Part shown: positions 25,639 through 34,732 of the stretch, piece by piece
How the letters are laid out: each line of letters opens with the position of its first letter
Numbering within the stretch: position 1 is the first letter of the stretch
Source: an uncultured Christensenella sp.
Lineage (GTDB): Bacteria > Bacillota_A > Clostridia > Christensenellales > Borkfalkiaceae
NCBI GenBank assembly: GCA_910579295.1
Contig: CAJTTC010000012.1
Span: forward strand, 1 to 53,494
Direction: 5' to 3'
Length of the DNA: 53,494 nt
Notes under the pieces: model-generated
Database searches by the model: none
Told to the model about the DNA's origin: nothing
What the model saw: only the letters and a program-made list of their open reading frames with translations
Translations under genes and position numbers: made by a program

Positions 25639-26424
25639 TTATATTACTCCTTTATTCATACAAGCTCGCGCAAAGCTTTGTCCATAATTATTTATAGCAA
25701 TACCATGATCTATTAATTGTACCGTAAAATCTTGGCACATTTCTTTAAAATAGGATGCTCTTTCGATAACATATGAATGATTTTTTATCTCTTCATAATT
25801 CATATTATTGAATCTTGTATCGCTTATATCGATTAGCTTTAATCTTTCTATATTTGAAAGCGCCGAAGAAACAATAAATGGATCGCTTAAATTCACTAAT
25901 TCGGGGACAAAATATTTTGGCATACCATTGTATATTATTTTCCCCGTCTTCTGAACATCAAACACTATTTCTCCACACCTCAGTTGCCTTTTTTCAACAA
26001 TTATTGCTAATATCTTTGCGTCCAAAGGACTCATTTGTTTTATGGCGTCAACATACGATGGATGAGTGCTATTTACTTTTCTATTATCCATAGCGGAAGC
26101 CAATAAGTTTTCATACATTTCACGAAGATTCTCTTCATCGTATGTATATTTCAACGCTTCTAAAACGGGACCCGCAATCATTAACGGCGGATCTTGCAGA
26201 TTTTCTGACGGTATATTTTCTATTTTCTTCTTTAAATCTTGTTCAAAAGCTTCAAGTTTATATTTAAACGTTAGATTTGCTTTTTTTACAGGATATAACA
26301 CGACATTATTAAAAAACCCAACGACTGTCGACAATATTCCATCTGTTTGCCTTGTTGTTTCAGGCACTAATTCTTTTACGGCAATAGCCGTTGATTCTAT
26401 TAACCCTTTTTTATCTTTACTCAT
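25639..26424 (-). CDS. DUF4393-family protein inserted between res and mod
   Basis: 261 residues. A possible membrane-associating segment lies near 32-46 (GFFNNVVLYPVKKAN), then DPPLMIAGPVLEALKYTYDE, EENLREMYENLLASAMD and SPLDAKIL, which match the DUF4393 pattern. Function is unknown to me, though the family appears repeatedly in defence contexts. It starts 3 bases after the res stop and ends 1 base before mod, so translation is coupled across all three. Type III systems normally have only mod and res, which makes this a notable addition. Confidence 0.75.
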   Translation of the reverse strand: MSKDKKGLIESTAIAVKELVPETTRQTDGILSTVVGFFNNVVLYPVKKANLTFKYKLEAFEQDLKKKIENIPSENLQDPPLMIAGPVLEALKYTYDEENLREMYENLLASAMDNRKVNSTHPSYVDAIKQMSPLDAKILAIIVEKRQLRCGEIVFDVQKTGKIIYNGMPKYFVPELVNLSDPFIVSSALSNIERLKLIDISDTRFNNMNYEEIKNHSYVIERASYFKEMCQDFTVQLIDHGIAINNYGQSFARACMNKGVI

Positions 26425-26427
26425 TTT

Positions 26428-29295
26428 TTATCTCTCCGTAAAAAATTTTTTAATTGTATTTATTGTCTTTATAATTCTATCATTGTCAGAAAATGTATCT
26501 TCCAAGTAAAGATAAGCAAACCTATCATAACCAAATTTTTCGTTATTCTTTATAATAAAATCGTTTGCCGTAAAATTCTTTTTTGCAACAAAGGTAGGGT
26601 CGTTGGCATAAATTTTGCCCTTCGTTTCGACAATAATAAGTTTATGTATCTTCCCACCTTTTCGCTGGATTATCAAGAAGTCAGGGGTGTACATACCAAC
26701 GTATTGTAACTTACCGTCCGCCGATTTATAGCATTTGATTTTGAATTCAGTAAGTGCTTTATCACCGTTATAATATACTTCAAGATATAAATCTTTAACC
26801 GCTTTAACTTCAAGCAACCGATCCAAGAATTTAACTTCAAAATCACTATCCGTTTTATAAGGTAAATAGTGAAATGAACTGTTTTTCATCGGGTGCGAGC
26901 GTACACTATTTTTAATTTCTTCTGCTTGTTCCGTATATCCGATTGATTCAAGGGCTTCTATTGCCTTTCTTTGTTTTTCAGTAAGAGAAAGTTTTCCTTT
27001 GTCGTCTGCAACAATTTTTTCCACCGTTTCCGCATTAGGCGTAAATATATCAGGTGTAGCCGTCTTTACTTCTTCGGTAAAATTTTCAACACGCAAAAGA
27101 CTTGCTTCGTCGGGAATCAATTCTTCTAAGGTTTCAAAAGAACGCTTCGCATAAAAAGCTTTACGTATATTCGCTTTAACTGCGGAATGATTAAAAAGTG
27201 AACTAAAACAACGACAACCGTCTTTTACAAACGTTATCTTATCAAACACTTTTTGCAGTTCTGCAATATAAGACGTTAAGCTTGCGTAACTAACAAACCC
27301 AAACCCTTCTTTAAGTATGTCTGAAATCCAAATATTAAAGTTAGCTAACGCCGTCCCGCGTTCTGTACTATCTAAATCAATACTTGTTGTATGTAATTCA
27401 GTTGTTATTTCGCTCTTTTCTTTTAGAGTTTTAAGCTCAGTGCCTGCGATTGATTGCAAGATTTTAGTTGCAATATCAGTAGGCTCTTTTTCATTGAATG
27501 TGCAATAATTTATTTTTAACTGATAAAAATCCACTTTCGGCAATTTTAAGTATTTTGTACGGTCATAGCGTTTTATCGTGTAAAGAGTTGCTGATGCACC
27601 TTTTTGAAAATCGTCCAAGTTGATTCTATGCTGTTGCTGTAATTGCAAATTTAACGTTTTTGCGTTACTTTCATTGAGATAAATAAGCGCACTTTCAATT
27701 ACGCCTTTTTCCACCTGACGAAGGCATCTGCAAGACGTTTGCAAGACCATATTCGTGGAGCAATCGCCCTCCTGCGAAAGAATAATACCCGTAAGACTAC
27801 GGCAATCCCAGCCCTCTTTCCCGATTTGCACAAGCAATATAATTTTCTTTTTGGAAAGAGCTTTGTCAAGAGAAGCAAACTCATATTCGCTATCGGTCGG
27901 AGTAGGATAGTTCTTATTTCCGCCGTGATATTTTAATATAACTTCCGAAGCGTTTAAACCATATTCTCCCGTAAGCCGTTCGACAAGAGGAAAAATCTGT
28001 TCTTCCAACGTTTCTATACTTCCGCAATATATACCTAATTTTGCACAAGTGCCGTCCGTATAAATCTTATCCTTATAATCATTTAAAAATTGCCCAACGC
28101 CACTTTCAACTATTTCAAGGCGACTATTACTGCTTGAAGTGTAAACGACGGGCTTTTTCAAAAAATTGCCTATGCCGTCAACAAGGCGATAGTAGTAAAC
28201 AATATTGGAAATTTCTTCCGTCTTTAACCCCGATTTATCTGTAATAAAGAACTGTTCTGCTTTTTGCAAATACGGAGTTCCGGAAAAACCGATAACGCTG
28301 TTTACCGTGCCGTTTTTTGCCCACTTGTTCACTACCGCACGAAGTTTTTTCTCGTCGGTAGCAGCGTGATGGACTTCATCAATAAAAATGGAAAGAAAGG
28401 GTAGTTTACCTATCAGATTTCTAAGCTCGTTCGCTTGTTTGTCTTTTTCATCTTCACTCTCATCAAAAAATGATATTTGTCCATTGACTTCTTTTATCCT
28501 ATCTAAAATTACTTTTTCGGCATTTGTAACGGCAACTAAACCAAACAAATCTTCAAACGGCTGATGGTTGGCTATTTTTTGTGCGTTGGGATTTTTTGTT
28601 TTGTTCGATTTCTTAGCCGTCTTATTTTCATCAAGTACCTCAAATATCAGCTTACGTTTTAATTCGGAAGCAACAGGTTCTGCGATTATCCAAGCCGGAT
28701 TAAAATTTTGTATAGTTTTAAGGCTTGGAACAACCGAAGATTTTAAACCGGAAGGAGCAAATATAATAAAGTTATGCGCAAACGCTTTATTTGTCGGCTC
28801 GTTCATAGCAAAGTACAAATCAAGATAAATGAATGCTGCCATTAAATATGTTTTACCTGCCCCCATAGGTAAACTGAAAAGATAGTCGGTATATGTAATA
28901 CCGTAAAAGGCTTCTTTAAAAAATTTATTTGCGTCAACAGCTTCCGGAGTTTTTTGTATGGCTTTTATGCCGCTTTCCGATAAAGGTTTACCGTCAACGG
29001 GTTGATAGCAGTATTCATATAAAGCCGCAAGCGCAGGGTCTGAATTAAGCTTTTCCCTTACGGCGGTTGGAATAGGCAACTCGTCCAAATTTAATGAATT
29101 AAACTTGCCGCTTGTAAACAATTCATAAAGCGACTTGTTTTCACAGGCGATTTTTAAATACAGATAGGTTTTGATTGCATCTATCTGCGCATCACGCATT
29201 TGATTTGTATTTTCTATGTACGAGATAATGTCGGTAATAGGACAATTTTTAGCATACCACTTATCTCGTTGTTTTGTTATCATATGATAGAACAT
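26428..29295 (-). CDS. res: Type III-like restriction helicase-endonuclease (Res)
   Basis: 955 residues from ATG 29295, chosen because GGAG lies 6 bases before it; longer frames would overlap the ATPase gene. Helicase motif I is MGAGKT (144-149), motif II is DEVHHA, and motif VI-like is QTSCRCLRQ. Near the C-terminus a PD-(D/E)xK nuclease pattern is visible (TPDFLI ... IVETKGK). Res translocates or switches on ATP and cuts DNA when two Mod-bound sites are met. Motifs look intact. The neighbours are mod and a DUF4393 gene in the same tight operon. Confidence 0.88.
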   Translation of the reverse strand: MFYHMITKQRDKWYAKNCPITDIISYIENTNQMRDAQIDAIKTYLYLKIACENKSLYELFTSGKFNSLNLDELPIPTAVREKLNSDPALAALYEYCYQPVDGKPLSESGIKAIQKTPEAVDANKFFKEAFYGITYTDYLFSLPMGAGKTYLMAAFIYLDLYFAMNEPTNKAFAHNFIIFAPSGLKSSVVPSLKTIQNFNPAWIIAEPVASELKRKLIFEVLDENKTAKKSNKTKNPNAQKIANHQPFEDLFGLVAVTNAEKVILDRIKEVNGQISFFDESEDEKDKQANELRNLIGKLPFLSIFIDEVHHAATDEKKLRAVVNKWAKNGTVNSVIGFSGTPYLQKAEQFFITDKSGLKTEEISNIVYYYRLVDGIGNFLKKPVVYTSSSNSRLEIVESGVGQFLNDYKDKIYTDGTCAKLGIYCGSIETLEEQIFPLVERLTGEYGLNASEVILKYHGGNKNYPTPTDSEYEFASLDKALSKKKIILLVQIGKEGWDCRSLTGIILSQEGDCSTNMVLQTSCRCLRQVEKGVIESALIYLNESNAKTLNLQLQQQHRINLDDFQKGASATLYTIKRYDRTKYLKLPKVDFYQLKINYCTFNEKEPTDIATKILQSIAGTELKTLKEKSEITTELHTTSIDLDSTERGTALANFNIWISDILKEGFGFVSYASLTSYIAELQKVFDKITFVKDGCRCFSSLFNHSAVKANIRKAFYAKRSFETLEELIPDEASLLRVENFTEEVKTATPDIFTPNAETVEKIVADDKGKLSLTEKQRKAIEALESIGYTEQAEEIKNSVRSHPMKNSSFHYLPYKTDSDFEVKFLDRLLEVKAVKDLYLEVYYNGDKALTEFKIKCYKSADGKLQYVGMYTPDFLIIQRKGGKIHKLIIVETKGKIYANDPTFVAKKNFTANDFIIKNNEKFGYDRFAYLYLEDTFSDNDRIIKTINTIKKFFTER

Positions 29296-29306
29296 ATACG
29301 CTCCAA

Positions 29307-30656
29307 TTATTTCAATTCTTCCAGATTTAATTTGTAAATCATATCGCCCTGCTCGGTATTGCAAAGAAACATCGACATATATACGGGCAAATAAACTTTA
29401 TTGCCGTCAACCGACAAATTATAGTTATTGAAAATATACGCCTTCTTAACGCCGTATTCTTCCACGTTAAGAACATTATTTAACGCGCTGTGTACCGTAT
29501 AGTCTTTACCCGATTTAATTTCTATCGGAACGGCTTCTCCGTCAATCTCCACAATTAAATCAAGTTCACCCTGTTTATGGCTGTTAAAATAATAAGGGAC
29601 TAATCCGTGGCAGACAAGCTCTTGCGTTACGGCATTTTCATAAACCGACCCAAAGTTTATATTCTTTTCTCCGCTTAAAATTTTAACCTGTAAATTGTTC
29701 ATATACATAGAGGCAAGCAGGCCGACGTCGCAAAGAAACAACTTTAAAAGATTGCGTGATTTACTGAGTATCAGCGGAGCTTTCGGCTCGTTGGCACAAT
29801 AGACAGGCAAAGCAATTCCCGCGTCCGTCAACCAAAGAAACGAATCTTCGGCATATTTTGAACGTCCGCCGTTTTCAATGGACTTAAATTTAAAACGCTT
29901 ATTCTGTGCGTTGAGTTCGCTTGGAATCAAATCGAATATAGTGGAAAGCAACGGTTTATTTTCTTTTTCGTACTTCGCCATATCCGCCTTATAGTTCTCA
30001 CATAAAAACCGTTGAATTTCTAAAACCTTTGAAAGATTATTGGAGACAACGTATTCTTTCACCGCATTGGGCATTCCTCCGACAACAAGATAAAGGCGGT
30101 ATAGCTGCATAAACTTTTCATGAATCGCATCGCCTACGGGCGTCAGATTTGTAAAACAGTCTTTCAGATAGTCAATCACCGATTGCGCAACGCCGTTTGC
30201 AATACAAAACTCGGCAAAATTCATCGGATACATTTGCAGTATATCCATATAACCCACGGGAACGGATTTAACGTTTTTCATTTCCACGCCCAAAAGCGAG
30301 CCGCTTAAAATGTAGTGGAAACGCCCGTCCTCAACTAAAAATTTAATGACCGTTACGATATTAAGGCACTCTTGAACTTCGTCCAAAAAAATAAGCGTTT
30401 TATCTGGAATCATTTTGTCCCCGAAAAGCAATGACATATAGACGAAAATTTCCTGACTTGTCTTTGCCTTTGAAAACATATTCAATGCGTCTTCATTTTC
30501 AAGAAGATTTATCTCAATAAAATTCTCATAATGCGCTTGCGCAAACTCACGGATAGAATATGTCTTGCCAACCTGTCTTGCACCGTCTATTAAAAGAGCT
30601 TTTTTCTTGTTCTGCTTGTTCCATTCTATAATTTTTTGAGTTATAAAACGTTTCAT
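29307..30656 (-). CDS. AAA-type ATPase with C-terminal DUF4143 domain
   Basis: 449 residues from ATG 30656 (AAGGTG just upstream; the alternative start at 30671 lacks one). Walker A is GARQVGKT (25-32), Walker B is LIFLDEVQE, with YILSGS following. The C-terminal part includes ELDLIVEIDGEAVPIEIKSG, the nuclease-like DUF4143 end. It heads the operon that continues into res. The gene ends 11 bases before the res start. The promoter has three regularly spaced repeats. Confidence 0.88.
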   Translation of the reverse strand: MKRFITQKIIEWNKQNKKKALLIDGARQVGKTYSIREFAQAHYENFIEINLLENEDALNMFSKAKTSQEIFVYMSLLFGDKMIPDKTLIFLDEVQECLNIVTVIKFLVEDGRFHYILSGSLLGVEMKNVKSVPVGYMDILQMYPMNFAEFCIANGVAQSVIDYLKDCFTNLTPVGDAIHEKFMQLYRLYLVVGGMPNAVKEYVVSNNLSKVLEIQRFLCENYKADMAKYEKENKPLLSTIFDLIPSELNAQNKRFKFKSIENGGRSKYAEDSFLWLTDAGIALPVYCANEPKAPLILSKSRNLLKLFLCDVGLLASMYMNNLQVKILSGEKNINFGSVYENAVTQELVCHGLVPYYFNSHKQGELDLIVEIDGEAVPIEIKSGKDYTVHSALNNVLNVEEYGVKKAYIFNNYNLSVDGNKVYLPVYMSMFLCNTEQGDMIYKLNLEELK

Positions 30657-30673
30657 AAATTCACCTTGCAAGT

Positions 30674-30768
30674 ATTATAGCACTTTAATTACACTTTTTC
30701 AAGACTTTTGCAATAAATATTTTACACTTTTTCAATAATGATTAGGGTTGTTTTTTACACTTTTTCAA
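30674..30768 (-). promoter_or_regulatory. Promoter of the restriction operon with three 33-base-spaced repeats
   Basis: On the minus strand TTGAAAAAGTGTAA occurs at 30689-30702, 30722-30735 and 30755-30768, exactly 33 bases apart. The copy nearest the gene supplies the -35 box (TTGAAA). A 17-base spacer leads to TATAAT at 30674-30679. Three helical turns between repeats place all copies on one face of the DNA, which suits a cooperative repressor or activator. Confidence 0.8.
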
Positions 30769-30787
30769 CAAATACAATCTAGTGAAC

Positions 30788-31960
30788 TTATTTCTTTGTC
30801 TTGCTTTTGAGTTTGTAATACTGTTCAAAGCGTTTGATTATCTTTTCCTTGCCGTGTGGGAATAGAATTTTATCGCGATATTCGGCTACGGTCAGTCCGC
30901 GAGTGGCTGCCGATTTTTGTACTGTCTTAATAAACTTTTCGTTAGGTTTGCTGCCGTGTATGCCGTAACGTTTGAGCAAGCTTTGCAATTCCGACTCAAC
31001 CGCTATGAATAGCTGTTTAGACCAGGTTTTCCTTTTTCTCATATACTTAATAAAAAGCTGATAACTGTACTTGTCCAAAACTTCCTTTGCTTTTAATTCA
31101 GGCTTATCTTTTGAAGCAAAGTATTCGTAAACCCACAAAAAACAAAATCGTATAAGATATTGTTGCCCGCGAAAGACGAACAAATAGCGTAACAGAACTT
31201 CCTGAGGAAAAGCCAAAAGAAAGTCATATACATACACATCAACAAAGCTTTCTGTCTTGCCTGTCCGTAAATATTTGAGGTATTCCATTTCGGCTTTGAT
31301 TTGCGTATCCGTTCGTTCCCCGTCGTCAAGCATATCCCTTTCAATTGCGTCCTCAATCACTTTCATTCGGCGTGTAACGTGCGTTTCCGATTTGCCGAGT
31401 ATCACGGCAATTTGTTTCTGCTTTAAATGCCGTTCCTTGTGCATCAGATATATATCCAAATCTTCGTCCGACAGCTTATTCAAAACTCTTTCCACATCAA
31501 AGGCGTTGATCCAAAATTGTTCGTTATTATGGTTGTCCCATTGTTGCAACATAAAATCATAAACATTGTAATACCTGTTATTTTTGTGGACGTCGTATTC
31601 GGTTCCTTCATATTCGTCGCGGGCGGCTTCATAATCTTTTAAATCAAAATAACGCAATTTCCCCCATTGCTCAAAAGTAACCTCAACGTACTTCTTGCGT
31701 GAATGAAGTACGGTAACATTCTGTTCCTTACCACCTACTTTACGCTTTTCAATCGTGTGATAGCTTTCCATATAGAAGTATTTATAATAGCCTTCCTTGC
31801 TTGCAGGAACGGGCTTTGCGTTTAAAAGATATGGAGAAAAGTAGCCGTTTTCTATTTTAAACATCGGCTTTAACTTTGTTTTTACGTTGGACGGTCTTAT
31901 TTTATAAATCGGTTCATCCCTGTAATACTCATCATTCATAAATTTATTAAAACACAGCAT
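30788..31960 (-). CDS. Hypothetical protein with an internal helix-turn-helix
   Basis: 390 residues. A sigma-region-4-like helix-turn-helix is visible at about 180-215 (LKQKQIAVILGKSETHVTRR). The rest is rich in aromatic and basic residues and ends KLKSKTKK. An ATG 8 codons downstream (MNDEYY) is an equally good start. It stands alone between the mobilization region and the three-repeat promoter, and could be the regulator that binds those repeats or a replication protein. I do not recognise the family. Confidence 0.55.
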   Translation of the reverse strand: MLCFNKFMNDEYYRDEPIYKIRPSNVKTKLKPMFKIENGYFSPYLLNAKPVPASKEGYYKYFYMESYHTIEKRKVGGKEQNVTVLHSRKKYVEVTFEQWGKLRYFDLKDYEAARDEYEGTEYDVHKNNRYYNVYDFMLQQWDNHNNEQFWINAFDVERVLNKLSDEDLDIYLMHKERHLKQKQIAVILGKSETHVTRRMKVIEDAIERDMLDDGERTDTQIKAEMEYLKYLRTGKTESFVDVYVYDFLLAFPQEVLLRYLFVFRGQQYLIRFCFLWVYEYFASKDKPELKAKEVLDKYSYQLFIKYMRKRKTWSKQLFIAVESELQSLLKRYGIHGSKPNEKFIKTVQKSAATRGLTVAEYRDKILFPHGKEKIIKRFEQYYKLKSKTKK

Positions 31961-32064
31961 ATAGGACAGATATAGTCATATATAAAAAATTTTTTAAGAA
32001 ATTTTAAATTCTCTGAAATTTTTGGCAAAAAAATTATCTAATCATATGAAGGGATAATTGTATC

Positions 32065-32095
32065 AAGGCGACGGCTTCATTGCTGCCGCCTTTTT
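32065..32095. terminator. Hairpin with T-run upstream of the mobilization region
   Basis: AAGGCG-CGGC pairs with GC-GCCGCCTT, followed by TTTTT on the plus strand. Confidence 0.55.
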
Positions 32096-32120
32096 CTTGA
32101 ACCTTTAAAGGAGAGATAAA

Positions 32121-32392
32121 ATGAAGATTTTCAGTGGTTAAAAGCCTCGCAGAGCGAACGAAACTTATGCAGCGAAGCGGAACTAAGTGTAGTGAGCTAC
32201 ACTTAGCGACAGCTAACGTGTGCGAACTAAACTTCTACTAGGGTTCCCGAAAAAGATTTGCGAAGCAAAGATTTTTTGGGAAAAGGAGCCGCAACGAAGC
32301 AAAGTTGCCACCCGATTTTTCGGGCGGCTTAAAGCGAATTTGCGGCGACGCAGTGAGCTACACTTAAAATAAATTAAGAGGAGGGAAATTTT
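32121..32392 (+). other. Structured leader/putative oriT upstream of the relaxase, with a six-codon frame
   Basis: AAAGGAG precedes ATG 32121, encoding MKIFSG then TAA. Hairpins follow: CTAAGTGTAG/CTACACTTAG (32183-32206, perfect 10-base stem), a TTCCC..AAAAA..TTTGC/GCAAA..TTTTTT..GGGAA stem near 32235-32285, and CCCGATTTTTCGGG near 32312-32325. AGTGAGCTACACTTA occurs twice (about 32191 and 32351). No normal gene is present. Origins of transfer of MobV-type elements lie just upstream of the relaxase, so this is the best oriT candidate. Confidence 0.45.
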
Positions 32393-33343
32393 ATAAGCTA
32401 CATAGTATGCCACCTGGAAAAATATAAGCGGCAGGAAGTTAGTCCTGTCGAGGAGGAAAATGAAAGAGACGATAACTACGAGGCGGGCAATCCGCAGATT
32501 GACAGCAGCCGCACGAACCGCAATTATCATTTGGTAATGCCGCCGCCGACATATTTGGAATTCATAAACGCCAGAATAGCTACGCTTACTTTAAAGCGAA
32601 AGTTAAGGTCGGACGCCGTATATATGAATTCTTTTGTATTGACTTCGGATAAAGAATTTTTTATTAATCTTCCGCTTGCGGCGGAAAAGGAATTTTTTAA
32701 AGACTGCGTTAAGTTTTTTGCGGACAAATACGGTGCAGAAAATATTATAAGCGCCGTCGTCCACAAGGACGAAACAACGCCTCATCTTCATCTGAATCTT
32801 GTACCTATCACTAACGGTAAACTCTGTTCCAAAGATTTATATGACAGAAAGAAACTGTCCGAATTACAGACGGAGTTTTACGAAAAGGTAGGTAAAAAAT
32901 GGGGGCTGGAACGCGGTAAATTTAAAAGCGGAGCAAAGCACGTAACCGCAGCAGAATACAAGGCACAAAAAATTGTAGATGAAGCCGAGAGGCGGGCAGA
33001 AGAAATACAAGTAGAAAATAAGCCTTACCAAGAAGCGTTGGAACAAGCGAAAAAAGGCAACTATGCGTGGACGCCCGGCGGACTGAAAAAGCAAGCGATA
33101 GCGGCAACGGCGGAAACCATTAAAACAAAGAAAGAAAATGAAGAGTTGACAAGGCGTTTGGAAGCGTCTATGAGCGAAACGTTACACTACGCAAAGAAGG
33201 CGGATACGGCGGAAGAAACCATAACCAGAGGCAAACGGGCATTGGAATTACTTGCAAAATTGCAAAGAGAAAACCCCGAAGTTTATGAACGGCTTATCCA
33301 TCCCACACCGAAACCGAAATCAAATACTAATTTTAAATTTTAA
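32393..33343 (+). CDS. mob: MobV/Pre-family relaxase, start codon apparently ATA
   Basis: The family N-terminus SYIVCHLEKYKRQEV is encoded from 32396 in frame with the rest, after a GGAGGG site. The codon in the start position (32393-32395) is ATA, not ATG. The track-style alternative TTG at 32531 would remove the N-terminal motif. NYHLV lies at about 45-50 and the metal-binding HKDETTPHLHLNLVP motif at about 125-140. The C-terminal third is charged and helical. MobV relaxases nick oriT for mobilization. The protein is short (about 316 residues) compared with many family members (400 or more). Confidence 0.75.
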   Translation: MSYIVCHLEKYKRQEVSPVEEENERDDNYEAGNPQIDSSRTNRNYHLVMPPPTYLEFINARIATLTLKRKLRSDAVYMNSFVLTSDKEFFINLPLAAEKEFFKDCVKFFADKYGAENIISAVVHKDETTPHLHLNLVPITNGKLCSKDLYDRKKLSELQTEFYEKVGKKWGLERGKFKSGAKHVTAAEYKAQKIVDEAERRAEEIQVENKPYQEALEQAKKGNYAWTPGGLKKQAIAATAETIKTKKENEELTRRLEASMSETLHYAKKADTAEETITRGKRALELLAKLQRENPEVYERLIHPTPKPKSNTNFKF

Positions 33344-33360
33344 CAATTGAATATCTACTT

Positions 33361-33402
33361 GTAAGAGGGCGGAAAAGCAACTGTTCCACCCTCTTACTTT
33401 TT
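33361..33402 (+). terminator. Terminator of the relaxase gene
   Basis: GTAAGAGGG-GGAA (33361-33374) pairs with TTCC-CCCTCTTAC (33384-33397), then TTTTT. Confidence 0.75.
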
Positions 33403-33423
33403 AAAAAATCTATAAAACACTAC

Positions 33424-33452
33424 TTGAATTTTACGAATAATTAGGGTATAAT
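33424..33452 (+). promoter_or_regulatory. Sigma-A promoter of the tRNA-Cys element integrase
   Basis: TTGAAT (33424-33429), a 17-base spacer and TATAAT (33447-33452). AAGGAGG precedes the ATG at 33480. Confidence 0.75.
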
Positions 33453-33479
33453 GGGACCCACTATTCAATAAGGAGGACA

Positions 33480-34700
33480 ATGACTTATAAACAATTACAG
33501 GAAATAACTGAAATCTTGAAAGATATTCCCGATAGCGAAAGGCGCGACAAGGCAGTACAGCTTATGCTGCAATCAGCGTCTGATACAATCACAACCGACG
33601 TCGTGAACGAGCTAATCGAGAAAAAGAACAACGGCAAAAAAACATCATCGGCAAAAATCAAATTCACAAAAAAGGAAATTGATAGTATGTCGAAAACATT
33701 TAAAAGAGAATTTATAGCAAACGGTATGGCTGCTCATATAATCGAGCGCCCCAGCGGTAAACACGGAAGTTTCTACGAAATCCGTTACCGCAGAAACGGA
33801 TACGATATCGCCGTATCCAACAAAGAACTGAAAACTGCAAAAGCGATGTTCATAGAAGCAACGCAAAACCTGCCTCCACCCGAAAGCTTAGCGAAAAACA
33901 AATTCAGTTTCGGCTCTATTGCAGACGAATGGTTACGCTACAAACACGGCAAGGTTGCAGAAGACACTTGGAAAGGATACGAAAGCCAGATACGCAGATT
34001 TATTCCACAGAAAGTTAGGGACAAGCCGATTAAGTCAATACGCACTTCGGATATAGACGAAATAATGAACGCACTTGACACCCCGCGCAAATACGAGGAT
34101 ATGCGGACGATATTCAACAGCATATTCAAGTATGCTAAGGCAAGCGGCATTGTTACATATAACCCTGTGGAAATGATACCCTTCAAACGAGCCGAGCGTG
34201 AAAACAGAGACAGGTTGACTGACGAACAGATTAAAACTTTTCTTAGCAACCTGAAAACGCCGGCTTTCGATAAAACAAGGAATTTTGCTTATGCCATGTA
34301 CTTTTTCGGACTTCGCCCCTGCGAGATTGACGACGAGGCGCATTTTGAAAACAGCTTCCTTATTTGCAGAAACCGCAAAAGAAAAAACGGAAAAAAGGCT
34401 TACAAAAAGATACCTATCCCCCGTCAGGCGCAAAATTTATTTGATTTTAACTCTCCGCTCAAATCGCCGCTTTCATACGACAGAACACTTGACATTATGA
34501 AAAAAGCGTTGCCCGAAGGAACTATTCCCTATCAGCTTCGCCACACTTTTGCCTCTGTCTGCGATGAAAAGGTAAAAAGAGAAGTTGTTGAACTGTGGAT
34601 GGGCGACAGCCCCGAACGGCTTGTCGGCAAGACCTATGTGCATTACAGCGACGAGTTTATGCGGAACGAAATGGACAAAGTGAATTTTGTTGTAGTCTAA
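33480..34700 (+). CDS. int: Tyrosine recombinase (integrase) of the tRNA-Cys element
   Basis: 406 residues. N-terminal arm-binding region to about 130, SAM-like domain about 140-225, catalytic domain after. Residues seen: R in FFGLRPCEID, R in YQLRHTFAS, and Y in TYVHYSDEF. The first His of HxxR is replaced by Tyr (YQLR), and the position usually occupied by LGH reads MGD. Both substitutions occur in some phage integrases, so activity is likely but not certain. It lies 140 bases from tRNA-Cys, beside the right att repeat. Confidence 0.88.
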   Translation: MTYKQLQEITEILKDIPDSERRDKAVQLMLQSASDTITTDVVNELIEKKNNGKKTSSAKIKFTKKEIDSMSKTFKREFIANGMAAHIIERPSGKHGSFYEIRYRRNGYDIAVSNKELKTAKAMFIEATQNLPPPESLAKNKFSFGSIADEWLRYKHGKVAEDTWKGYESQIRRFIPQKVRDKPIKSIRTSDIDEIMNALDTPRKYEDMRTIFNSIFKYAKASGIVTYNPVEMIPFKRAERENRDRLTDEQIKTFLSNLKTPAFDKTRNFAYAMYFFGLRPCEIDDEAHFENSFLICRNRKRKNGKKAYKKIPIPRQAQNLFDFNSPLKSPLSYDRTLDIMKKALPEGTIPYQLRHTFASVCDEKVKREVVELWMGDSPERLVGKTYVHYSDEFMRNEMDKVNFVVV

Positions 34701-34732
34701 TTCAGTTCTGGCATTAACCGAGTGGCGTTTCA

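Noticed and set aside
29296..29364. Extended Res start at 29364
   Set aside because: It would overlap the end of the ATPase gene by 58 bases. ATG 29295 has a well-placed GGAG.
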